From contig JAUQXC010000259.1 of the NCBI GenBank assembly GCA_030834825.1, positions 1 to 42,418 of the forward strand: a stretch of 42,418 nucleotides of DNA, in the 5' to 3' direction. Below the pieces are notes generated by a model. That model saw only the letters and a program-made list of their open reading frames with translations. It searched no databases and had not been told where the DNA came from. Shown here in pieces: positions 26,842-33,540 of this stretch; the stretch's first letter is position 1, and every line of letters begins with the position of its first letter. Position numbers and translations under genes: made by a program. Source of the stretch: Thermoflexales bacterium (lineage in GTDB: Bacteria > Chloroflexota > Anaerolineae > Fen-1058).

Positions 26842-28200
26842 ATGAATCGCATCGCGGTTTATTTCAGGCACAGACATGAACGGCTCGCACAGCTGCGGGG
26901 GCAGGCGATGTTGCGAGAAACAGACGCCGCCTGGCTGGCGCGACCAACACCCCGGCACACGCGCAAAACTTTCGTGTGTCTGCCCAACACGCAATTGCTG
27001 TATCTGTTTGCAGGCAGTTTCATCATCTCGTTCACGGGCCTGGGACTGTTTCCGGTGCTGCCGGTTTACGCCACCGAGTTTGGCGCATCACGCACGGTGA
27101 TCGGCCTGTACTTCGCGTTGATGTACGCGGCCAATGCGGCCGGGGCCGTGTCAACCAACCGGTTGGCCGCCCGGCTGACACACAAGGGGTTGTTCGTGAC
27201 CGTTGGCGTACTTGGCATACCGGCCCTGCTGCTGCTGGGACAGGCGATGGCGCTGTGGCAAGTGGTCGTTCTAACGGCTGCTCTTTGGTTTTGTGGTGGC
27301 GCAGGCCTGGCGCTGATCAGCGAGTTTACCGCACAACAGGCGGGCGGCGCCAGCCGTGGCAAATCGTTCAGCCTGATGTTCCTGGCGTTTCCGTTGGGCG
27401 CAGTATTTGGCGGCACACTGGTCGGGCAGCTGGTCAATTCGGCCGGCTATCACGCAATGTTCGTCGTGTTGGGCGCGGTCTGGGCGGTTTTGCCCGCGAT
27501 CGGAATCTTCAAATTGAAGGTCGCTTCAGATTTCAGTCCCGCCCGCACTTCGTCAGCACAGCCGGGGACGGCCCGTTTGGGAGCGACGTTCTATCGGGTT
27601 CTGGCGATGACGCTACTGGCTTCTATCGCCATCAGTATTGGACGGTTGGGCACCGCGCTGTCGATGCAGACGCAGGACTTTTCGGCCCGTGCAATTTCCA
27701 GCACGAGCACGGTCAGCGGTCTGCTGACCATTCCAATTGTGCTGCTCATTGGCGCGTTATCCGATCGGTTGGGACGCAAGACGTTCTTGATGCTGACCAA
27801 CGTGCTGGCTGGCGGCGGCGCGTTGCTGCTGGCCTTCGCCACCGACTTGTGGATGTTCTGGATAGCGGCGACGCTGGTGCTGGTTGCCTTGTGCACCAAC
27901 GGGGCACTGGCCTCGGCCTTGGTGACGGATACGCTGTCGCCGCAGGCTCGGCAGCGCGGTCTGCCCTGGATCAATGCCATGAATCCAGTTGCGGGCGTGT
28001 TGAGCTTTGCCAGCCTCGGCTTCCTGATGGATGCGTTTGGACAACTGCCGGTCTATCTTGCTGCGCTGACCGTCGCGGTTGGCGCTGCCCTGTTGTTGAA
28101 CTCATTGCAGCGCGAGCGGCCATCTGTCGTGACGAATGCTGAGGTCTGCGAGACACGCAATGCAGCGGGTCAGCCTGTGCCGGCTGGGGAAGCGGCTTAA
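26842..28200 (+). CDS. MFS transporter
   Basis: ATG 26842 (MNRIAVYFRHRHERL) gives 452 aa. The frame stays open to GTG 26749, and ATG 26824 is another choice; none has a strong ribosome site (GAAGAAGA precedes 26842). After about 55 hydrophilic residues come twelve predicted membrane spans. The first is LLYLFAGSFIISFTGLGLFP. The MFS loop 2-3 region has NRLAARLTHKGLF, a variant of the G-x-x-x-D-R-x-x-R-R/K motif. The second half has its own copy, GALSDRLGRKTFLM. The general fold is a proton-coupled export or import carrier; the substrate cannot be told. The closest feel is the drug-efflux and YfcJ-like MFS groups. It stands alone and is divergent from the fusion regulator, which could control it. 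Confidence 0.88.
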   Translation: MNRIAVYFRHRHERLAQLRGQAMLRETDAAWLARPTPRHTRKTFVCLPNTQLLYLFAGSFIISFTGLGLFPVLPVYATEFGASRTVIGLYFALMYAANAAGAVSTNRLAARLTHKGLFVTVGVLGIPALLLLGQAMALWQVVVLTAALWFCGGAGLALISEFTAQQAGGASRGKSFSLMFLAFPLGAVFGGTLVGQLVNSAGYHAMFVVLGAVWAVLPAIGIFKLKVASDFSPARTSSAQPGTARLGATFYRVLAMTLLASIAISIGRLGTALSMQTQDFSARAISSTSTVSGLLTIPIVLLIGALSDRLGRKTFLMLTNVLAGGGALLLAFATDLWMFWIAATLVLVALCTNGALASALVTDTLSPQARQRGLPWINAMNPVAGVLSFASLGFLMDAFGQLPVYLAALTVAVGAALLLNSLQRERPSVVTNAEVCETRNAAGQPVPAGEAA

Positions 28201-28253
28201 GGAACCACAGGAATTGCGCGCCGAAGCACGGCATCGACCAGGCAGGATCGACG

Positions 28254-28285
28254 GAGATTCTCGTCTGCCTGTGAAGCAGAATCTC
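28254..28285. terminator. Stem-loop after the MFS gene
   Basis: GAGATTCT (28254-28261) pairs with AGAATCTC (28278-28285), with TCTGC/GCAGA as an alternative inner stem. It lies 54 bases after the MFS stop and ahead of the DUF1326 gene. A short T-run (GTTTT) follows only after about ten bases, so this is a weak terminator candidate. Confidence 0.4.
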
Positions 28286-28334
28286 AACAGCGTCGTTTTA
28301 ACATAGTCATATCACCAAATTGAGGAGGCTCAGT

Positions 28335-28940
28335 ATGTCGTATCAACTCGAAGGACGATTGCTTGAAGTTTGCAGCTGTAATGTGCTGTGTCCGTGCTGG
28401 GTGGGGCAGGACCCGGACAACGACGGCACGTGCCAGGCCATTGTGGCGTGGCACATCGACAAAGGCACCATCGACGGCGTGGATGTCTCAGATCGCACGT
28501 TGACGCTGCTCGCCAACATCCCCGGCAATGTCTTGAAGGGCAACTGGCGCGTGCTGGCAGTGATCGATGATCGCTCAACGCCACAGCAAGAAGAAGCGAT
28601 CCTCAACGTGTGGACGGGTAAGCGCGGCGGCCCGGTGGCCGATCTGGCTCAGCTCGTCGGCGAAGTGGTGGGCGTCGAGCGGCTGCCTGTCACCTTTACC
28701 GTGGAAGGCGGCAAAGGTCGCGTCAAGATCGGGCAGCTGGCCGAAGCCGAGATGACGCCGTTCATGGGCCCGGGCGGCCAGCCGACAACGCTGAATGAGA
28801 GCGTGTTCTCGACGATCCCAGGCTCGCCTGCGTATGTGAGTCAGGCGGCCGTGTACAAATCCAGGGTTCCAGCGCTGGGCATCAATCTCGATCTGCATGA
28901 TCACAACGCCGTACAGGGCGATTTCCGGTTCGTGGCATGA
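28335..28940 (+). CDS. DUF1326 family protein
   Basis: ATG 28335 follows GAGGAGGCTCAGT, so the upstream in-frame TTG 28320 is rejected. The 201-aa protein opens SYQLEGRLLEVCSCNVLCPC, the cysteine-rich signature (C-x-C-x3-C-x-C) of DUF1326, and continues to a C-terminal HDHNAVQGDFRF, also typical. The cysteines suggest metal binding (perhaps copper or iron), but no function is established to my knowledge. It has no signal peptide. DUF1326 genes are frequently next to DUF2182 membrane proteins, as here (63-base gap), so the two probably form a soluble/membrane pair. Confidence 0.92.
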   Translation: MSYQLEGRLLEVCSCNVLCPCWVGQDPDNDGTCQAIVAWHIDKGTIDGVDVSDRTLTLLANIPGNVLKGNWRVLAVIDDRSTPQQEEAILNVWTGKRGGPVADLAQLVGEVVGVERLPVTFTVEGGKGRVKIGQLAEAEMTPFMGPGGQPTTLNESVFSTIPGSPAYVSQAAVYKSRVPALGINLDLHDHNAVQGDFRFVA

Positions 28941-28946
28941 TAACGA

Positions 28947-28984
28947 CACGACCTGACGCGTCTCAAAAGACTCATCAGGTCGTG
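28947..28984. other. Stem-loop between DUF1326 and DUF2182 genes
   Basis: CACGACCTGA (28947-28956) pairs perfectly with TCAGGTCGTG (28975-28984) around an 18-base loop. It lies just after the DUF1326 stop and about ten bases before the next ribosome site, so it may modulate expression of the membrane partner. Confidence 0.5.
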
Positions 28985-29003
28985 GTGGCCAGGAGTATTA
29001 CCT

Positions 29004-29762
29004 ATGTGGACTAAAGTCGATACACGACGGCCGCTGATGGTGGCACTCAGCATGCTAAGCGCATTGGCCTGGCTGGCGTTGTGGTGGTGGGGCCAATCGC
29101 CGTACAGCCGCTATCTTGATCATCACAACCTGGAGGCCGTCACCGGCAACCTCGGCTTGATGCCACTCTTTGTCGCGGGTTGGGTCGTGATGACGATCGC
29201 GATGATGCTGCCCACCAGTCTGCCGCTCATCGCCCGATTTGATGCGCTCACCCGGCGGCGGCCTGATCACATCCGCTTGGTGGGGCTGCTCGTCAGCGGC
29301 TATCTTGCGGCGTGGACGCTGTTCGGTCTGGTCATCTATGCGGGTGACTACGTCCTGCATCAAACCATCGGGCATATTCACTGGCTGGAAGAAAACGCCT
29401 GGCTGCTGGGCGCAGGCGCGTTGCTACTGGCCGGCCTCTATCAGTTTACGCCGCTAAAGTATCTCTGCCTTGAGAAATGCCGCTCGCCATTGAACTTCAT
29501 CACCGCCCACTGGCAGGGTCAGCATGAAGCGCGTCAGGCCTTCACCCTTGGCGCGCATCATGGCTTATTCTGTGTGGGCTGCTGCTGGTCGCTGATGCTG
29601 CTGATGTTCGCCGTCGGCGCGGGCAGCCTGGGTTGGATGCTGATCCTGGGCACGGTGATGGCCGTCGAGAAAAACGTATCCTGGGGACAACAGCTAAGCA
29701 AGCCACTGGGTATGCTGTTGCTGATCGGTGGATTGATAGTCTTGATCTTCGGTGCGCCATAA
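29004..29762 (+). CDS. DUF2182 family multi-pass membrane protein
   Basis: This 252-aa integral membrane protein has ATG 29004 preceded by CAGGAG. Six or so hydrophobic spans are visible. The family signature MTIAMMLPTSLPL near residues 65-77, the cysteine-bearing TPLKYLCLEKCRSPL, and GAHHGLFCVGCCWSLMLLMF with MAVEKNV match DUF2182, described as a predicted metal-binding integral membrane protein. Conserved Cys, His and Met residues within or near the spans support metal handling. With the DUF1326 gene upstream it may move or sense a transition metal. The substrate is unknown and the statement on function is inference. Confidence 0.92.
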   Translation: MWTKVDTRRPLMVALSMLSALAWLALWWWGQSPYSRYLDHHNLEAVTGNLGLMPLFVAGWVVMTIAMMLPTSLPLIARFDALTRRRPDHIRLVGLLVSGYLAAWTLFGLVIYAGDYVLHQTIGHIHWLEENAWLLGAGALLLAGLYQFTPLKYLCLEKCRSPLNFITAHWQGQHEARQAFTLGAHHGLFCVGCCWSLMLLMFAVGAGSLGWMLILGTVMAVEKNVSWGQQLSKPLGMLLLIGGLIVLIFGAP

Positions 29763-30933
29763 TTAACTCGTGAGCACTATTGCCAATCGTGGTGCCCACC
29801 GCCACTGCCCGGTCTGTAATGAAACCGGCGGCCCGCTGCATTTGAACTGGCGATCGGCTTTCAGATTCTTCATTGCGGGGACCTGGAAATCGACCCCCTC
29901 CTCCGAAAAAGATCAATCCGCAGGGGTAGTTCATCTCGCCCCCGCGGATTGTAGTCAGTGTAGTAGTGCGATTCGAAGATCTTGTAAACACCCAAAAGCG
30001 TACCTGGGCACAGTGCGAAACACGGGAGAGACGGCAGCCGACGTCACGGTGAAGGGGCGCGTAGGGCGGGCACAGCGCCGTGCCCCACTGGCGCAGCACA
30101 CCGATGTGGCTCACCACGCTTGAGAGAGTGCGTGGATATCAACACGACATTCGGTATCTTGGAGCAGTGCGCGCTCGGTGGAGCGATCTCACGACAGTCA
30201 GACACTCCGCCACTCGCCTTGCGCACCTTGAGGACCTTACCCAGAGAAGTAACCTTTCCACGTCAATCACGGCTTGCACTTCGTCTTCGCGTTGCGGTGC
30301 TGGTGCACGGCGCAGGCCTCTTCAACGCCTTTACGAAATTCAGCGCGCCTGGGCTGGCCAGGTAAATTCAGCAAGTTGTTCCCCTCTCAATACAGCACGT
30401 GCCGACACCTGGCGCGCTGCGGGTTACAGAGATTTATCAGCAGAAATTGATAGAAGTGATTTCGAAGATCGGCCGGTTGTGTTCGCCCGATCACCAAGCG
30501 GGCCGTGACACTGATCGGCTAGCTGTTCGTTCGTAAGTATCACACTTTGTCGGTGCAATTGAGGCAATTCATATTCCTGCCAAAATCACTCCGTTGAATG
30601 GCCAGACCACAGTATTCAAGCTATGATGTGCCAAACAAAAACAGTCTGATTTTGGTTATAAACCGGTTTGAGTCAGGCCGTGTAACTGTTTTGTTGCCGT
30701 GCTGTTGCGCTGTTGTGATGCGCCTCGAGTATAGTATCCCGCGGCTCCACTGACCGCCCGCTTTTCGGCTGCTGCGTAGTCGAGCGCAACCCGGCAGCCG
30801 ATGTGTGCCGTTAACCTGAAGAGGTGATGTCTATCGTCGAGAGAGTTAATCGAAAAGCCAACCATATCGTAGTTGTTCGTAAACGAACTCACGCAGAAAC
30901 CGTGAGGCCTAAACCAACCAAGGGAGATCCAAA
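29763..30933. other. Long gene-free region with repeat copy B
   Basis: About 1.17 kb contains no frame with a ribosome site and family-like sequence. An open minus-strand stretch at 29542-30117 overlaps the DUF2182 gene and has coding-shadow composition. Around 30070-30095 a GGGCGGGCAC...GTGCCC hairpin is visible. Around 30208-30250 a CTCCGCCACTCGCC stretch resembles 5843-5885. Repeat B occupies 30332-30516. The last 100 bases form the leader of the hydrolase gene. The region looks like decayed mobile or repeated DNA. Confidence 0.5.
30332..30516 (+). repeat. Dispersed intergenic repeat, copy B
   Basis: It aligns with copy A from CGAAATTCAGCGCG (30334) to the core GCCCGATCACCAAGCGGGCC and CGTGAC (about 30485-30509), including a shared GTTACAGAGATTT-like middle. 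The same orientation is seen in all copies. Similarity is lost after about 30516, where A and C continue. Confidence 0.65.
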
Positions 30934-33159
30934 ATGAAACTAGCTGTAAATGCTTCACCTGCCGAACTCGCTCTTCCCGGTCAACCTTTGTCCGGCTGGC
31001 GAGAGCGGCCCGCTGCTGAAATTGCCAACTACCTGGCAGAACTTGGGCTATCCGCCACTGCCCGGCAAACTGCTGAAAGGCTGGTGGTTCAGCTCTCATC
31101 GGCTGAGTCTTCGCCGACCGAACAGAAGGCTTTGACACAGGACATGCTGTTGGCAAGCCCCATCACTTGGAAGCCGAGCGTGCTCTATCCGGTCTTTGCC
31201 TCCAAAGAGCACTTTGATGAGAGCGACGGAGCGCCCGGGCCGTTGAATGTGTTCTATCCCAGCCTCGGTCCGTTTGCCGACCGATCCAATTCATTGCTCG
31301 AAAATGGCCCGTATCCGCTGGTGATCTTCCTCCACGGTCACTGCCCAAGCGATACGGATCATTACCAACGCTGGACTCAGATTCCCACTGCGCTGGCGCG
31401 CAGCGGCTATGTAGTTGTGGCACCGAAACAACCGCACATCACCAACCCCTGGGGACCCGATGCGTTAAACCTCGCGCTGGCGGTGCTGAAGTGGATGCAG
31501 AACGACTGGGAGCATCGTGAACACCTTGTGCGCGCACCTGGCCCCGCCGTCGTCGGCCATTCCTATGGCGCGCTGCTCGGCGCGCGACTTGCCTCACAGA
31601 TCGGGGCGTCAGCGTACGTGGGACTCAGTGGTGGATGGAGTGAGTTCGTCAATGAATGGTCAGTCCTGCGTGACCTCAACGTCCCCAGCCTCTTCACTTG
31701 GGGAAGTGGTGATGATGTCGAGGCCCAACTCGACCGTCCTCAGTTGTTGTCGTTATGGAACACCATCCGCCTCCCCAAACACAAGCTGGTCTTCAAAGGT
31801 GGGGCGCACTTTGATTACCTCTACTCGACCGAGCTGCCTTGCAACAGTGCAAAGAGCAAGGGACCCTGCAGCCTCGTGCCGAGCCTTGCCGCCGATTACG
31901 CGGCGCTCTTCTTGTCGCGCTACATCCCGCCTGCGGGGGCCGGTATCAAAGGTCTGATCCCACCCACGCTGGTCCCACCGTTCGTGCATCGGACGGCGCT
32001 GCAAGACTTCTTTGCCACGGGACATCTAGAAGGCGTGAACAGTCTGCCGCAGCATGGGACAGATTGCCTCCTTGACCATGTCGTTGAGCCGCAAGCCTGG
32101 GTCGATCGTTTTGAAGAACTGGCGGATGAAGTCCAGCTGCCATCCGCCACCGGAGCACCCACGGCTGCTGTCATCCCAGGACTGGGTGTATACAACATCG
32201 CCTATCGCGACACATCAAATCGGCTGTTTGAACTATGGCGTGATGCGCAAGGGGTTCCCGGCGCGACGGACCTTACCACGAATGCTGGCGCTCCGAAAGC
32301 CGTGGGAAACCCGTTCGCCTACGTCGATACGGCCCGGAATACGGAGATCTTGCTGTTCCGCGACAGTGCTGGAACCGTGCGCAGCCTCTATTGGTCGACA
32401 GGGTCGGTGGGTCATGATAACCTCAGCGGCACTGCTGGCTCGCCTAAAGCGGCTGGCGATCCGGTCGGTTACTACGTACCCGCCACCGATACTCACCACG
32501 TGATCTATCGCACGAGCAATGGTCATCTCCATGAGCTGTGGTGGACCGGCGTTGCCCCGGTGCAGTACGGGGGAGACCTTACCGCGTTGGCTTCCGCGCC
32601 TCCCGCCGTGGGCCAACCCTCGGCGTTCTACGGCAGTGGCAACGGCAACCTTGTCATCTATCGCAGCAGCGACGGTCATATCCGCAGTCTCTTCTGGGAC
32701 ACAGGCGCCGTATCGCATGAAGACCTGTCGGGATTTGCCGGTACACCGCCAGCCCTGGGCGATCCATTTGCCTACTACACACCGCACAATGACGCCCACC
32801 AGATTGTCTATCTCGGCAATGACGGGCACGTCTGGGAACTCTACTGGCATGGTGTCGCTCCGGTTGTGGGCTGGAATCTGACGGGGCAGGTGAATGCTCC
32901 CACGCCAGCCGGTGCGCTTACTGGCTACTACAACGCCGACACTAACATCAAGCATGTCTTCTACTGTTCCACCAACGGTCGGCTGCATGACCTCTGGTGG
33001 GTGCCGGGAGGCGGGATACCGGCGCGCATAGACCTCACCGAGGTCTATCAAGCACCTGCATCCGCTGACTCGCCTGCCGCATTCATGGTCGAGGGAGCTA
33101 ATACGGAACACATTGCCTATCGTGGAACTAACAATCGCATCTATGAGATATTTTTGTAG
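30934..33159 (+). CDS. Alpha/beta-hydrolase with C-terminal seven-bladed lectin-like beta-propeller
   Basis: This is a 741-aa protein; ATG 30934 has AAGGGAGATCC upstream. Residues about 95-335 are an alpha/beta hydrolase of the chlorophyllase/PET-hydrolase-like type: LVIFLHGHCPSD (oxyanion region), nucleophile S210 in VVGHSYGALLG, acid D260 or D261 and H292 in GGAHFDYL. Residues 410-741 are six full repeats of about 50 residues plus two half repeats, with HxxIYRxSxGHxxELWW and DLTxxAxAPxAxGxPxAY patterns. The half repeats at both ends would close a seven-bladed propeller, similar to PLL-type carbohydrate-binding lectins. I infer an esterase brought to a glycan. There is no signal peptide, which is odd for such a role. 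GATCG words, dense in neighbouring operons, occur only twice here, hinting at transfer. Confidence 0.88.
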   Translation: MKLAVNASPAELALPGQPLSGWRERPAAEIANYLAELGLSATARQTAERLVVQLSSAESSPTEQKALTQDMLLASPITWKPSVLYPVFASKEHFDESDGAPGPLNVFYPSLGPFADRSNSLLENGPYPLVIFLHGHCPSDTDHYQRWTQIPTALARSGYVVVAPKQPHITNPWGPDALNLALAVLKWMQNDWEHREHLVRAPGPAVVGHSYGALLGARLASQIGASAYVGLSGGWSEFVNEWSVLRDLNVPSLFTWGSGDDVEAQLDRPQLLSLWNTIRLPKHKLVFKGGAHFDYLYSTELPCNSAKSKGPCSLVPSLAADYAALFLSRYIPPAGAGIKGLIPPTLVPPFVHRTALQDFFATGHLEGVNSLPQHGTDCLLDHVVEPQAWVDRFEELADEVQLPSATGAPTAAVIPGLGVYNIAYRDTSNRLFELWRDAQGVPGATDLTTNAGAPKAVGNPFAYVDTARNTEILLFRDSAGTVRSLYWSTGSVGHDNLSGTAGSPKAAGDPVGYYVPATDTHHVIYRTSNGHLHELWWTGVAPVQYGGDLTALASAPPAVGQPSAFYGSGNGNLVIYRSSDGHIRSLFWDTGAVSHEDLSGFAGTPPALGDPFAYYTPHNDAHQIVYLGNDGHVWELYWHGVAPVVGWNLTGQVNAPTPAGALTGYYNADTNIKHVFYCSTNGRLHDLWWVPGGGIPARIDLTEVYQAPASADSPAAFMVEGANTEHIAYRGTNNRIYEIFL

Positions 33160-33199
33160 GCGCGACGCTTAGATCACTGACGCCGATTTTTGGCTGGGC

Positions 33200-33320
33200 G
33201 ACTAACTGACAATACGAATGTGAATTCGGGTTAACGCGGTTGCACTTGTTAATGAATGCTCACAACGGCTGGAGCATGACTTTGTGGTGTCAACTTGCTT
33301 AACCCGAATCGCCGTTAGTT
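33200..33320. other. Long imperfect hairpin, attC-like in outline
   Basis: Nested arms: GACTAAC (33200-33206) with GTTAGTT (33314-33320), ATTCGGGTTAA (33224-33234) with its exact complement (33299-33309), and ATGCTC (33256-33261) with GAGCAT (33272-33277). The outer GTTAG box, 121-base length and bulged stem recall integron attC sites. However, the left spacer (17 bases) is much longer than the right one (4), and no integrase is present. It lies between the propeller-hydrolase gene and repeat C. Confidence 0.45.
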
Positions 33321-33386
33321 ATATGAAGGAGAGTTCAACTTAAGAACTAAGCTACTTGTTGCCGGCATGCCGCGTTTGGTGGGAAT

Positions 33387-33510
33387 CAGCTTGCGGTGTC
33401 CGCCCAATCACCAAGCGGGCCGTGACAACGATGGGCGTTCCAGCGTGATTACTTGACGAGTGCGATGTTGGGATGAGCCTGCGCGGTTGCTTTCCAATTT
33501 GGCATATTGT
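33387..33510 (+). repeat. Dispersed intergenic repeat, copy C
   Basis: It matches copy A closely from AGCTTGCGGTGTCCGCCC (33388) through the core AATCACCAAGCGGGCC and CGTGAC, GATGGGCGTT, GCGATGTTG and TTGCTTTCCAATTTGGCATA (to about 33506). It ends 30 bases before the stop of the minus-strand regulator gene. Confidence 0.7.
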
Positions 33511-33540
33511 GTGCTCCTGGCTTTGGGAGCTTGAGCACTT

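Noticed and set aside
29542-30117. A 191-codon minus-strand frame across the end of the DUF2182 gene
   Set aside because: About 220 bases are antisense to a well-supported gene, and the remainder shows no family pattern or ribosome site.
29763-30933. Possible tRNA or structured RNA gene in the long gene-free region
   Set aside because: No T-loop GTTCGA box with matching acceptor stem was found; GCGATTCGAAGATC near 29968 lacks the rest of a cloverleaf.
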